DNA from: UBA2112 sp964596695
GTDB lineage: Bacteria > Patescibacteriota > Saccharimonadia > Saccharimonadales > Saccharimonadaceae
Length of the DNA: 64,000 bases
Assembly: GCA_964596695.1 (NCBI GenBank)
Contig: CAZQVE010000002.1
Coordinates: 124,001-188,000, forward strand
Direction: 5' to 3'
Shown here: one piece after another, positions 42,616 through 51,856 of the stretch
Layout of the letters: every line of letters starts with the position of its first letter
Numbering within the stretch: the first letter of the stretch is position 1
Notes under the pieces: model-generated
What the model was told of the DNA's origin: nothing
The model's database searches: none
What the model saw: the letters and a program-made list of their open reading frames with translations, nothing else
Made by a program: the position numbers and the translations under genes

Positions 42616-44148
42616 CTTCTTTTTCCGCGCGGCTTTTTCACGGATGATTGCGGCAGCACCGCTGACGGCATGAAGCAGACCGAGCTTACGTAGTTGCATG
42701 CGTAGCTTTGCGCGGGCGTGCGTAGACGTGACAAGATCTAACCAATCGCTTTTCGGTTGGGCGAGTTTGCGCGTGATTACTTCGACGACGTCGCCGTTAT
42801 GCAATGGCTTATCGAACGCGTGGATCTTGCCATTCACGCGAAAACTGTAGGCGTGCTTGCCGATATCGCTATGGACAAGGTAGGCAAAGTCTAGCGGTAA
42901 GGCACCCTCGGGCAAATTGTATATGTCACCCTTTGGCGAATAGACGAAAATCCGATTACCAAACAAGTCGATATTGAGCTGATCGCGACTGATTTCCTCT
43001 CCTTCGCGCAGTCGGGCGGCAACTTCTTGCATTTGGGTAATCCATTGCAGCTCAGCTGGGAGGTGAGCGACCGACTTTTTGCGCGTGTATGATTTGCTAC
43101 CCTTTTGCTCATGGTAGTGGAAGCCGGCTGCGAGACCGCGTTCGGCCCAGTCATGCATGTCCTGTGTGCGGATCTGGAATTCGACGATCTGTTTAGAAGG
43201 GGTGATAACTGTCGTATGTAGGCTTTGATAACCGTTTGGCTTTGGCACGGCAATGTAATCTTTTATCCGCGCAAGCATCGGCTGGTACATCGAGTGTAGA
43301 ATGCCGAGAACGCGGTAACATGTCTCTTTGTCGGGTACGATGATGCGCAGCGCCATGAGGTCGTAGATATCCTCGATGTTGCCACCGACTTTTTGTAATT
43401 TTCGGTGCAGGCTATAGATTCCCTTGACACGACCGTTGATCTCGAACTGAACACTCTGCTTTTTTAGTTCGCGTTCAACCTCTATGCGGACAGCGCCGAG
43501 CTTGCGAGTGCTTTTGCCGAGGCGCTTTTTTAGCATGGCTTCGAGTCGTTTGAACTCTTTAGGGTCGAGATAATTGAACGCTAATTCCTCTAGCTGCACG
43601 CGAACACGACCCATACCGAGGCGATCGGCGAGCGGTGCGAAAACCTCAAGCGACTCGCGGGCGATCTTCTGCTGTTTGTCGGAGGGCATAAAGGAAAGTG
43701 TCTGCATGTTGTGCAGGCGATCGGCAAGCTTAATGATGATTACCCGGACGTCTTGACTGACGGCGATGAGTAGTTTTGATAAGTTGTCTTTCGTCTGTGG
43801 CATGTAACTTTCCAGGTCGCGCATGCCGGCACGAGCTTGACTGACTTTCGTTACGCCGTCCACGAGGAAGGCGACGTCGTGTCCGAAAAGATTTTCGATT
43901 TCATCGAGCCTCGCTTCGGTATCTTCGACGGTATCGTGCAGTACTCCGGCGAGGACGCTGTCGATATCCATATCCCATTCGCAAAGCGTATGGGCGACGG
44001 CGAGCGGGTGAGTAATGTAAGGTTTGCCGCTTTTTCGCTTTTGACCGCGGTGTTTCTCGGTTGCGAAGTCGATGGCATGCTCCAGCTCGGCGATTTGGTT
44101 ATCGTCGTACATTTCTCGGGCGAGTGCCAATACTTCACGCTTCTCCAT
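42601..44148 (-). CDS. RelA/SpoT (p)ppGpp synthetase/hydrolase, C-terminally short
   Basis: 515 residues. HD hydrolase domain with THPLAVAHTL and HDTVEDTEARLDE near 45-80 retained, synthetase domain with PKPNGYQSLHTTVIT and EFQIRTQDMHDWAERG near 305-345, then a TGS domain (IFVYSPKGDIYNLPEG near 403). The helical, zinc-finger and ACT regulatory domains of full-length Rel (about 730-750 residues) are missing. So both activities are likely but ribosome sensing may differ. TATACT (minus, 44163-44158) ends 9 nt before the ATG. Converges with the Nudix gene, overlapping 15 nt. Confidence 0.95.
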   Translation of the reverse strand: MEKREVLALAREMYDDNQIAELEHAIDFATEKHRGQKRKSGKPYITHPLAVAHTLCEWDMDIDSVLAGVLHDTVEDTEARLDEIENLFGHDVAFLVDGVTKVSQARAGMRDLESYMPQTKDNLSKLLIAVSQDVRVIIIKLADRLHNMQTLSFMPSDKQQKIARESLEVFAPLADRLGMGRVRVQLEELAFNYLDPKEFKRLEAMLKKRLGKSTRKLGAVRIEVERELKKQSVQFEINGRVKGIYSLHRKLQKVGGNIEDIYDLMALRIIVPDKETCYRVLGILHSMYQPMLARIKDYIAVPKPNGYQSLHTTVITPSKQIVEFQIRTQDMHDWAERGLAAGFHYHEQKGSKSYTRKKSVAHLPAELQWITQMQEVAARLREGEEISRDQLNIDLFGNRIFVYSPKGDIYNLPEGALPLDFAYLVHSDIGKHAYSFRVNGKIHAFDKPLHNGDVVEVITRKLAQPKSDWLDLVTSTHARAKLRMQLRKLGLLHAVSGAAAIIREKAARKKKSNTK

Positions 44149-44226
44149 GATGTATACAGTATAAATCAGTTATGATAATTAAAAAACCACCGCCTAGAGA
44201 CGGAGGATACGAGCGACGATCAAAAT

Positions 44227-44255
44227 TTGCATATTACAATGTGGCTGTTTACAAT
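44227..44255 (+). promoter_or_regulatory. gap promoter
   Basis: TTGCAT (44227-44232), 17-bp spacer, TACAAT (44250-44255), then about 35 nt of leader with AAGGTGG before the gap ATG. Confidence 0.7.
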
Positions 44256-44296
44256 CAATACGAAAGAACTAACGCTTAAAAAGGTGGAAACAGACC

Positions 44297-45316
44297 ATGA
44301 CAAGAACAAAACTGGGTATCAATGGCTTCGGACGTATTGGCCGAAATGCATTTAAAATTGCGTTTGAGCGCAGCGACCTAGAGGTCGTAGCGATCAATGA
44401 CCTCACGGATACCAAGACACTAGCGTACTTACTAAAACACGACAGTAACTACGGCACGTATGGACACGAGGTCAGTTTTGACGAAAACAATATTATCGTC
44501 GATGGTAAACACATCAAGGTGTTGGCCGAGAAGGATCCAGCGGCTTTGCCGTGGGGTGATTTGGGTGTCGAGCTGGTGATTGAATCGACCGGTCGCTTTA
44601 CGAAGAAGGAGGACGCCGAGAAACACATCGTTGGTGGCGGCGCGAAGCGTGTCGTTATTAGCGCTCCGTCTAAAGACGAGGGCGTAGATACAATCGTTCT
44701 CGGTGCCAATGATGACAAGGTTGAAGGTTCGAGCGACGTGATAAGCAACGCAAGCTGTACGACGAACAGCCTTGGCGCCGTCATGGCTATTCTCGATAGT
44801 GAATTTGGCGTCGAGAAGTCATTGCTAACGACTGTACATAGCTATACTGCCAGTCAAGTGGTACAGGACGCACCGGCAAAAGACTTGCGTGAAGGTCGCA
44901 ACGCTGCCGAAAACATCGTTCCGACAACAACCGGCGCGGCGATTGCCGTTACTAAAACACTGCCGAGTCTTGAGGGTAAGTTTGACGGGTTGTCGATTCG
45001 TGTCCCAACCCCCGTCGTTTCAATCAGCGACGTTACCGCGCTTCTGAGTCGTGACGTGACGGTCGAGGAAGTCAATGAGGCGTTCAAGAAAGCTGCGGCC
45101 GAGCCGTTCTATCAAGGTATTCTGGCTGTCAGTGAAGAGCCGCTTGTCAGCCACGACTATATCGGCAATAGCCATTCCGGTACTGTTGATTTGCTCCTAA
45201 CCAAGGTCGTCGGTGGCAACCTGATCAAAATATGTGTTTGGTATGACAACGAATGGGGCTACAGCAACCGACTCGTCGAGCTTGTCTCAGATGTCGGCAA
45301 GACGCTGAACAAGTAG
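44297..45316 (+). CDS. gap: Glyceraldehyde-3-phosphate dehydrogenase
   Basis: 339 residues. NAD site GINGFGRIGRNAFK at 7-20, catalytic Cys154 in SNASCTTNS, VHSYTASQ near 181 (catalytic His) and WYDNEWGYSNR near 316-326. Ribosome site AAGGTGG. Oxidises glyceraldehyde-3-phosphate in glycolysis; followed by a terminator, so monocistronic, but adjacent to the pentose-phosphate operon. Confidence 0.97.
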   Translation: MTRTKLGINGFGRIGRNAFKIAFERSDLEVVAINDLTDTKTLAYLLKHDSNYGTYGHEVSFDENNIIVDGKHIKVLAEKDPAALPWGDLGVELVIESTGRFTKKEDAEKHIVGGGAKRVVISAPSKDEGVDTIVLGANDDKVEGSSDVISNASCTTNSLGAVMAILDSEFGVEKSLLTTVHSYTASQVVQDAPAKDLREGRNAAENIVPTTTGAAIAVTKTLPSLEGKFDGLSIRVPTPVVSISDVTALLSRDVTVEEVNEAFKKAAAEPFYQGILAVSEEPLVSHDYIGNSHSGTVDLLLTKVVGGNLIKICVWYDNEWGYSNRLVELVSDVGKTLNK

Positions 45317-45330
45317 TTTTATGCATACGA

Positions 45331-45365
45331 AAGTCCGCGTGCAAATGAGCTGCGGGCTTTTGTTT
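45331..45365 (+). terminator. Terminator after gap
   Basis: AAGTCCGC / GCGGGCTT stem (one G-T pair) with a 13-nt loop, followed by TTTGTTTTTG. Confidence 0.75.
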
Positions 45366-45392
45366 TTGTCAAAAAATGCTTATACTTAAAGT

Positions 45393-45848
45393 ATGAAACT
45401 ATATCTGGGCTCTGATCATGCTGGCTTTGATTTGAAAGAGAAAGCCTTCGCGTATCTAGTAAAACGAGGTATCGATGTCGAAGACGTCGGGCCGCAACAA
45501 CTCAATCCCGAAGATGACTTTCCTCAATTCGCGCAAATAGCCGCCCTTAAAGTAATTGGTGACGAAGACCCTGACGCACGGGCAATCCTGATATGCGGCG
45601 GCGGTCAAGGCATGGCTATGGCGGCAAATCGCTTCCGTGGTATCCGCGCCAGCGTTATTTGGGACGCCGAAGAAGCTCGTATGACTCGTAATGACAACGA
45701 CAGTAACGTCCTTTGTTTACCGGCACGAGTGCTGCAGCGTGAGGATGACAATGTCTGGCAGGACATCCTCGATACTTGGCTGCATACGCCATATGCTAAT
45801 GCCGTCAGGTATAAACGCCGCAACGCGGAACTGGATGAATTATCGTGA
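45393..45848 (+). CDS. rpiB: Ribose-5-phosphate isomerase B
   Basis: 151 residues, RpiB/LacAB family: GSDHAGFDLKEKAFAYL at 6-22, then ILICGGGQGMAMAANRFRGIRA near 66-87 with the catalytic-base Cys retained but CGGGQG in place of the common CGTGIG. TATACT (45381-45386) ends 6 nt before the ATG, so leaderless. First gene of a tightly overlapping operon (rpiB-rpe-transketolase pair-aldolase) for the non-oxidative pentose phosphate route. Confidence 0.9.
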   Translation: MKLYLGSDHAGFDLKEKAFAYLVKRGIDVEDVGPQQLNPEDDFPQFAQIAALKVIGDEDPDARAILICGGGQGMAMAANRFRGIRASVIWDAEEARMTRNDNDSNVLCLPARVLQREDDNVWQDILDTWLHTPYANAVRYKRRNAELDELS

Positions 45849-46489
45849 GCGTCGTCGTTCCAACAGTTTTGGCGGCTACACCGGAAGAGTACAAGGAAAG
45901 TCTTGGGCGGGTACATACGTTTGCCCAGCGTGTCCATGTCGATCTGAGCGACGGAAGCTTTGCGCCTTCGCAGACGATTGCCGCTAATCAGATTTGGTGG
46001 CCGCAAGAATGGCAAACCGATATTCATGCCATGGTGGCTGATCCTACGCAATACGTCGACGGATTATTGGCCATGCGACCACATTTGATTATTTTTCACG
46101 CAGAAGTACAGACGGATTTATTGTCTGTTTTGCAAAAGGTCAAAGCCAGCGGCGTAAAAGCGGGAGTGGCGTTGATACGTTCAACCGTTCCAGCGGATGT
46201 TCGCGAACTGCTCGAGGCTGCTGACCATGTCATGATATTCAGTGGTGATCTCGGTAAGTATGGCGGTACGGCGAGCATGATGCAGCTGGAAAAGGCACGA
46301 CTAGTCAGAGCGATTAACGCAGGGGCTGAGATCGGCTGGGACGGCGGAGTGAATGCCGAGAACGCCTTTAGTCTGGCGCAGGGCGGTGTGGATGTCATGT
46401 ATGTCGGTCGAGCGATTCAGCAAGCAGATAACCCGCAAGCAGCGTACGAGGCATTGGTGAAAGAAGTCAACAAACAAGGAGTAATGTGA
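45845..46489 (+). CDS. rpe: Ribulose-phosphate 3-epimerase
   Basis: 214 residues, TIM barrel: VHVDLSDGSFAPSQTI near 30-45 (metal-binding His and Asp), DIHAMVADPTQYV near 59, and IGWDGGVNAENAFSLAQGGVDVMYVG near 159-184. Sequence is divergent from textbook Rpe (DLSDGSFAPS for MDVMDG.FVPN), so a related sugar-phosphate epimerase is possible, but the context supports Rpe. Starts on GTG overlapping the rpiB stop. Confidence 0.85.
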   Translation: MSVVVPTVLAATPEEYKESLGRVHTFAQRVHVDLSDGSFAPSQTIAANQIWWPQEWQTDIHAMVADPTQYVDGLLAMRPHLIIFHAEVQTDLLSVLQKVKASGVKAGVALIRSTVPADVRELLEAADHVMIFSGDLGKYGGTASMMQLEKARLVRAINAGAEIGWDGGVNAENAFSLAQGGVDVMYVGRAIQQADNPQAAYEALVKEVNKQGVM

Positions 46490-47355
46490 TGACGACGGGT
46501 GGGAATTTATCAGTAGCAGATCTTGAGCATAAGGCCTACGTGCTACGTGAGGACGTTATCCGCATGCTTGAGCATGCTGGTAGTGGTCATAGTGCCGGGC
46601 CATTGGGCTTGGCTGAGATCTTCGCGTCGCTGTACTTCAATATCATGCGTTATGATCCGAAAAATCCCGACTGGCCGGAGCGAGACGTGTTCTTTCTCAG
46701 CAATGGTCACTGCGTGCCAATACAATACGCCGCTATGGCAGAGGCTGGTTTCTTTGACAAGGATGAGTTGAAGACATTGCGCAAATTAGGGAGTCGCCTC
46801 CAGGGTCATCCGGAGCGGACAAAATTACCCGGGCTTGAAAATACCAGCGGTCCGCTCGGCAGCGGTCTCTCGCAAGCTGCTGGTTATGCGTATTCGCTGC
46901 AATATATCGACAAACAACTGCATCGTTTCGTTTACGTGGTGACGGGTGACGGCGAGCTGGACGAGGGCAATATATGGGAGGCGGCGATGTTCGCGGGCAA
47001 ATACAAGCTGTCGCAACTAATTGTGTTTGTTGATCGTAACAACATCCAGATTGATGGCTCCACCGATGATGTCATGCCGCTCGAAGATCTCCATGGCAAA
47101 TGGGAATCGTTCGGCTGGCACGTTCAGGAAATCGACGGACATAATGTCGAGAGTGTTATTGACGCTGCGAGTATGGCGCGAGCAATCACGAACAAGCCAA
47201 GTGTTATTATCGCGCATACAATCCCGGGCAAAGGCGTTGACTTCATGGAGTATGATTACCGCTGGCACGGCTACGGAAAATCCCCTGATGATTACAAGAA
47301 GGCACTTCATAAATTGCGAACGCTTGACGGTAAGATAAAAGGAGAACACGAATAA
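46489..47355 (+). CDS. Transketolase, N-terminal subunit
   Basis: 288 residues: the thiamine-diphosphate-binding half. HAGSGHSAGPLGLAEIFASLYF near 24-45, GPLGSGLSQAAGYA near 121 and VTGDGELDEGNIWEA near 150 (Mg-ThDP GDG motif), DRNNIQIDG near 180. AAGGAG lies 6 nt before ATG 46489. With the next gene it forms a split transketolase, each part as one polypeptide, common in archaea and several bacterial lineages. Confidence 0.95.
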   Translation: MTTGGNLSVADLEHKAYVLREDVIRMLEHAGSGHSAGPLGLAEIFASLYFNIMRYDPKNPDWPERDVFFLSNGHCVPIQYAAMAEAGFFDKDELKTLRKLGSRLQGHPERTKLPGLENTSGPLGSGLSQAAGYAYSLQYIDKQLHRFVYVVTGDGELDEGNIWEAAMFAGKYKLSQLIVFVDRNNIQIDGSTDDVMPLEDLHGKWESFGWHVQEIDGHNVESVIDAASMARAITNKPSVIIAHTIPGKGVDFMEYDYRWHGYGKSPDDYKKALHKLRTLDGKIKGEHE

Positions 47356-48356
47356 TGACACACTATCCACTTGCGGACAACGTGTATGCAGATGACGTCG
47401 CGCAGGAGCCGACTCGCGCTGGATTTGGCCGTGGTCTCAAGACTGCGGGCGAAAAGAACGACAAGGTGGTTGCCCTGTGCGCAGACTTGACCGAGAGTAC
47501 GCAGATGAGCAAATTCAAAGAGGCCTTTCCTGAGCGTTTCGTCGAAATCGGTGTGGCCGAGCAGAACCTCGTGACGGTTGCGAGCGGTATGGCGCGCGCA
47601 GGTAAAATTCCGTTTACCAGCAGCTATGCCTCATTTAGTCCCGGCCGTAACTGGGAACAGATTCGCACGACTATCGCGCTCAACGACCAGCCGGTCAAAA
47701 TCGTCGGTAGTCACGCCGGCGTGAGTGTCGGTCCCGATGGCGCAACGCATCAGATGCTCGAGGATATCGCGCTCATGCGCGTTTTGCCAAACATGGTCGT
47801 TGTGGCGCCTGGCGATAGTATCGAAGCCGAGAAGGCGACCCTCGCTCTCGCCGAGAACGGTAAGCCGAGTTATATTCGGTTGGCTCGTGAAAAGACGCCT
47901 ATTTTTAGCACCGAACATTCACCGTTTGAGATTGGCAAAGCGTATGTCCTCCGCGAAGGTACTGACGTGAGCCTGATGGGTACCGGTACGATGAGTTATC
48001 AGTTACTGGTTGCCGCTGAAGAGCTGGCGAAGCACGGCGTAGATGCAGAGGTTGTCCACGTGCCGACGGTCAAACCGCTTGACGAAGAGACGATTCTTCA
48101 CAGTGCCAAAAAGACCGGCCGTGTCGTAACCGCCGAAGAAGCACAGATTACCGGAGGTTTTGGCGGTGCGATTAGCGAGTTGCTCTCCGAAAAGCTCCCG
48201 ACACCGTTGAAGCGTATCGGTATACAAGACCGCTTTGGCGAGTCCGGCGCGCCCAACGATCTGCTTGAGCACTTCGGTCTAACGGGGCATAAGATGGCGC
48301 CCGACGTAAAACAGTTCGTTGAAAAAACACCGCAATATCATAGGGAGGGATTTTAA
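47355..48356 (+). CDS. Transketolase, C-terminal subunit
   Basis: 333 residues: pyrimidine-binding half plus C-terminal domain. CADLTESTQMSKFKEAFPERF near 39, IGVAEQNLVTVASGMARAG near 62-80 (catalytic Glu in VAEQN), SHAGVSVGPDGATHQ near 118-132 and SLMGTGTM near 205. The ATG overlaps the stop of the N-terminal subunit (TAATG), fixing 1:1 expression. DXS-type enzymes share this fold but the paired N-half argues for transketolase. Confidence 0.95.
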   Translation: MTHYPLADNVYADDVAQEPTRAGFGRGLKTAGEKNDKVVALCADLTESTQMSKFKEAFPERFVEIGVAEQNLVTVASGMARAGKIPFTSSYASFSPGRNWEQIRTTIALNDQPVKIVGSHAGVSVGPDGATHQMLEDIALMRVLPNMVVVAPGDSIEAEKATLALAENGKPSYIRLAREKTPIFSTEHSPFEIGKAYVLREGTDVSLMGTGTMSYQLLVAAEELAKHGVDAEVVHVPTVKPLDEETILHSAKKTGRVVTAEEAQITGGFGGAISELLSEKLPTPLKRIGIQDRFGESGAPNDLLEHFGLTGHKMAPDVKQFVEKTPQYHREGF

Positions 48357-49268
48357 GTGAGTTTAACCATACCGCAAATCAGAGTTAACACGATGCGAGC
48401 ACGGCACCTTATGCAACGCACGCGTCGGCAACATTTCGCCGTCGGGGCGTTTAACATTGATAACCAAGAAACGCTTATCGCGGTTTCGCGCGCGGCACAG
48501 AAATTAAAGTCGCCTGTTCTCGTAGAGGTGAGCGACGGTGAGGTCAAGGCACTCGGCCTCGAGAATATTCGCGACATGGTCGATAACTACAAGGAAGAGT
48601 ACGGAATCGAGATGTATATCAACCTCGACCATAGTCCCGCCGTAGACGATTGCAAGCGGGCGATTGACGCTGGCTTCGAATTCATACATATCGATATTTC
48701 GCAGGCGGATCACGATGCGTCACATGAAGATATTGTTGCCAAGACCAAGGAAGTTGTCGAGTATGCCAAATTCACTGGCGCGTTAGTTGAAAGCGAACCG
48801 CACTATTTTGGCGGTTCATCGAACTTGCATACTGAAAAGATTGATTACGATGAAATCAAGAAAACCTTTAGTTCACCCGAAGGCGCAAAGGCATTTTGTG
48901 ATGCTACTGGTATCGATACGTTCGCGGCTGCTGTCGGCAATCTTCATGGTAAATATCCCGTGCCGAAGAAGCTTGATCTCGAACTGCTGCAGGAAATCCG
49001 TGATTCGATTCGTTGCCAGATCAGTTTACATGGCGGCTCTGGCACGCCGTTGCATTATTTTGAAGATGCGGCCAAGATTGGTGTCAGTAAAATCAATATC
49101 AACAGCGACATGCGCCTTGCCTTCCGTGAAACGCTAGAGAAGGTTCTGGCTGAACATCCTGACGAATACGCTGTCGTCAAACTGATGCCCGAGGTCTATG
49201 GGGCAGTTCAGAAGGTTGTCGAAGACAAGATCCACGCTTTTGGCAGTGCAGGTAAGGCAGTAATCTAA
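48357..49268 (+). CDS. Class II fructose-bisphosphate aldolase family
   Basis: 303 residues. Zinc-aldolase pattern: VGAFNIDNQETLIAVSRAA near 29-47, INLDHSPAVDDCKRAIDAGF near 86-105 (zinc His and catalytic Asp), AAAVGNLHGKYP near 190 and SLHGGSGTP near 222. Fructose-1,6- versus tagatose-1,6-bisphosphate cannot be separated by eye. Begins with GTG directly after the transketolase stop, with AGGGAGG upstream. It closes the sugar-phosphate operon. Confidence 0.9.
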   Translation: MSLTIPQIRVNTMRARHLMQRTRRQHFAVGAFNIDNQETLIAVSRAAQKLKSPVLVEVSDGEVKALGLENIRDMVDNYKEEYGIEMYINLDHSPAVDDCKRAIDAGFEFIHIDISQADHDASHEDIVAKTKEVVEYAKFTGALVESEPHYFGGSSNLHTEKIDYDEIKKTFSSPEGAKAFCDATGIDTFAAAVGNLHGKYPVPKKLDLELLQEIRDSIRCQISLHGGSGTPLHYFEDAAKIGVSKININSDMRLAFRETLEKVLAEHPDEYAVVKLMPEVYGAVQKVVEDKIHAFGSAGKAVI

Positions 49269-49298
49269 CACAAACCACAAGTGGTATACTGGTAGGAG

Positions 49299-50270
49299 AT
49301 GAGTAAAAATACAAAAATTTTAACGATAGGTAAAACGACACAAGATGTCTTTCTAACAAGCGAGGAGTTTGACCCGCACAAAGAAGGGAAAGTTGCCTAC
49401 ACGCATTTGCCGCTGGGCGCCAAGCTGGAAGTCGAAAAGGTAACATTTGCTACCGGCGGTAACGCTGGTAACGTGGCGGTAACGCTCGCGCGTCAAGGTC
49501 TGGACGTGTCATACATGTGGACGCTTGGTTATGATCCGGCGTCAGAAACGGTGCTGCGTGATCTTGACGCCGAAGGTGTCAGAACGTCACACGTCGTGCA
49601 GAAAGACCGTTACCAAGCGGGCTATTCGACAATATTAATCGCGACCGGCGGTGAGCGGACGATTCTTAATCATCGCGGTGTTTCGACAGGTGCTCACGGT
49701 GTTGATCTGGATTTTTCTGCCATCGAAAAGGCCGATTGGGTTTACCCGACCTCATTAGCAAGCGGCGGTCTGGAGTTGTTGCGGCGTATCGTTGACCATG
49801 CTGAAAAATCGGATACTAAAGTTATGTTGAACCCTGCGGGACCGGAGTTGTCTAAGCCGGATACGCTCAAGGCATTGCTTGAGGGCGTGGAAATACTGTG
49901 TGTCAACAAAGAAGAAATGCAAAAGATCGTCGAGGGTGAGACACTAGAGGAGCTGGTGCTTCACGGTCTCAATTACGTCCCTGTCGTTATCGTGAGTGAC
50001 GGGCCAAACGGTGTCATGGCAAGTGACGGTAAAACAATAGTCAAAGCTGGCATGTACCAAGACGTGAAAGTAATTGACCGAACCGGTGCGGGTGACGCGT
50101 TCGCGTCTGGATTCCTTAGCCAGTGGGTTCAGGGTAAGTCATTGGTCGATAGTATTGTGTTTGCTAGCGCCAATTCCACCTCTGTCGTCCAGTATATTGG
50201 CGCTAAAACCGGCATATTACATCATGGCGTCCACCTTCATCATATGCCCCTGCACGAGCGAAAATTATAA
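49299..50270 (+). CDS. PfkB-family carbohydrate kinase
   Basis: 323 residues. N-terminal GGNAGNVAVTLARQGLDV near 52-69 and C-terminal anion-hole/catalytic motif DRTGAGDAFASGF near 254-266. Substrate unknown (ribokinase, fructokinase and phosphofructokinase all possible). TGGTATACT (49285-49290) ends 8 nt before the ATG; AGGAG directly abuts the ATG with too little spacing to act as a ribosome site, so leaderless initiation is more likely. Second PfkB gene follows. Confidence 0.88.
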   Translation: MSKNTKILTIGKTTQDVFLTSEEFDPHKEGKVAYTHLPLGAKLEVEKVTFATGGNAGNVAVTLARQGLDVSYMWTLGYDPASETVLRDLDAEGVRTSHVVQKDRYQAGYSTILIATGGERTILNHRGVSTGAHGVDLDFSAIEKADWVYPTSLASGGLELLRRIVDHAEKSDTKVMLNPAGPELSKPDTLKALLEGVEILCVNKEEMQKIVEGETLEELVLHGLNYVPVVIVSDGPNGVMASDGKTIVKAGMYQDVKVIDRTGAGDAFASGFLSQWVQGKSLVDSIVFASANSTSVVQYIGAKTGILHHGVHLHHMPLHERKL

Positions 50271-50332
50271 TGGACAGCTTACAGCGCTGTACCCTCTATA
50301 AAAAGCCATAAGCATGATATAATTCAAATCAG

Positions 50333-51850
50333 ATGACACACGTACTCAAAGAACTCCTTGGCAATGACCATCCGCTATTTACGGCAAACCTAGCCGCACT
50401 CGAGCGAGCTGTTGGCAATGACGGTCTTGATGTGAAGCTGTATGCAGATATTATCGAGAAGGGTCATGCTGTACTTCGTGAACTTGGTCTTGATCCGTCT
50501 AGTACGATGGGCTTGGAGGCATACAGAGCACTTCGTAATCAGATCGGTAATGATGCGGTACGAGACAAACTGCGCGATACCGACTACGTATTACTTTTTT
50601 TCGGTAATGATCTGGTGTCGTTCAATCTTCAAGATGTCATAGAGAATAAACATCATGAGTTGAAGTTTGAGGATCGTATCATCACGAGCGCGCAGCGACA
50701 CCTTAGGGCGGAGATTATCCGCCGTTACGCCGAGCACGATCGCTCGGATAATGAGCTCGTGCATAAGCTGGCTGAGGAGATTGGTCTCAAGCCCGTTCAC
50801 GACGAAGGACACCCTAATATACATAAGGAGATATCACACAATATGGACAAACAAGCACCACATGTACTTGCAGTAGGCGATATTATTACGGACGCCTTTA
50901 TCAAACTGTCAGAGGATTACGCCGAAGTTTATACCGATGACGAAGGGACAAAGCGCTTGAGCTTTGAGATGGGTGCTAAGTTGCCATATGACCAAGTCGA
51001 TATCGTTGAGGCTGTTGAGTGCAGTCCGAACGCTGCGGTCTCCATGACCCGGCTCGGTCTCAATGTCAGTCTTAGGTCGTGGCTGGGCGATGACGGTCCA
51101 GGTAAGGACATGGTTGCATATCTGAAACAGCAAGGCGTCGGTACGGACGAACTGGTTGTCGAAGAAGGGATGAAATCCAACTATCACTATGTACTGCGCT
51201 ATGGTGCCGACCGCACCAAGTTGCAGCGGTTTGAAGATTACTCCTACGAGTGGCACGAGCCATCACAAAAGCCCGATTGGCTCTACCTCGGTGTGCTTGG
51301 CGAAAAGACCTGGCCGCTCCACGAGGCAATGCTCGATTATCTCCGTGACAATCCAGAAATCAAACTGGCGTTCCAGCCGGGTATGTATCACCTGATGTGG
51401 GGTGCCGAGAAGCTATCCGAATTTTACAAGCGGGCCGAAATCGTCATCATGAACCGTGAAGAGGCGATGCAAGTGACGGGTAAGCCGCATGATCCTATTC
51501 GTGAACTAGCTAATGCCGTGCATGATCTCGGTCCGAATATCGTCGTTATTACTGACGGACCTGATGGTTCATATGCCTCGTATGACTGGAAATTGGTTAC
51601 TATCCCTAACTACCCCGATCCTAAACCGCCGCTTGATCGTACCGGTGCGGGTGACGCGTTCGCGTCGACGATCGTAGCTGCGCTGGCGCTTGGCGAGCCG
51701 ATGGATACTGCGTTGACCTGGGCACCGATTAACAGTATGAACGTCGTTCAGGAGATGGGTGCGCAGTCCGGACTGCTCTCTCGCGAAAAGATCGAAGAAT
51801 TCCTATCAGAGGCTCCAGAAAACTATAAAGTGACAGAAGTCCAAGAATAG
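50333..51850 (+). CDS. PfkB-family kinase with an unrecognised N-terminal domain
   Basis: 505 residues. Residues 1-170 form a helical, charged domain of unknown type (GLDVKLYADIIEKGHAVLRE, GLEAYRALRNQIGNDAV); residues 171-505 are a PfkB kinase with ECSPNAAVSMTRLGLNVSL near 226-244 and DRTGAGDAFASTI near 438-450. TGATATAAT (50318-50323) ends 9 nt before the first ATG. An internal ATG at 50843, exactly where the kinase domain begins, has an AAGGAG 12 nt upstream, so a separate kinase-only product of 335 residues is possible. Substrate unknown. Confidence 0.85.
   Translation: MTHVLKELLGNDHPLFTANLAALERAVGNDGLDVKLYADIIEKGHAVLRELGLDPSSTMGLEAYRALRNQIGNDAVRDKLRDTDYVLLFFGNDLVSFNLQDVIENKHHELKFEDRIITSAQRHLRAEIIRRYAEHDRSDNELVHKLAEEIGLKPVHDEGHPNIHKEISHNMDKQAPHVLAVGDIITDAFIKLSEDYAEVYTDDEGTKRLSFEMGAKLPYDQVDIVEAVECSPNAAVSMTRLGLNVSLRSWLGDDGPGKDMVAYLKQQGVGTDELVVEEGMKSNYHYVLRYGADRTKLQRFEDYSYEWHEPSQKPDWLYLGVLGEKTWPLHEAMLDYLRDNPEIKLAFQPGMYHLMWGAEKLSEFYKRAEIVIMNREEAMQVTGKPHDPIRELANAVHDLGPNIVVITDGPDGSYASYDWKLVTIPNYPDPKPPLDRTGAGDAFASTIVAALALGEPMDTALTWAPINSMNVVQEMGAQSGLLSREKIEEFLSEAPENYKVTEVQE
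50825..50845 (+). promoter_or_regulatory. Internal ribosome-binding site and start
   Basis: AAGGAG at 50825-50830 precedes an in-frame ATG at 50843-50845 inside the preceding CDS, at the boundary between its N-terminal domain and the PfkB kinase domain. Spacing of 12 nt is slightly long but usable. Confidence 0.5.
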
Positions 51851-51856
51851 GGCGTT

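Noticed and set aside
49294..49298. AGGAG as Shine-Dalgarno for the PfkB gene at 49299
   Set aside because: It abuts the ATG with almost no spacing and lies where transcription should only just begin.
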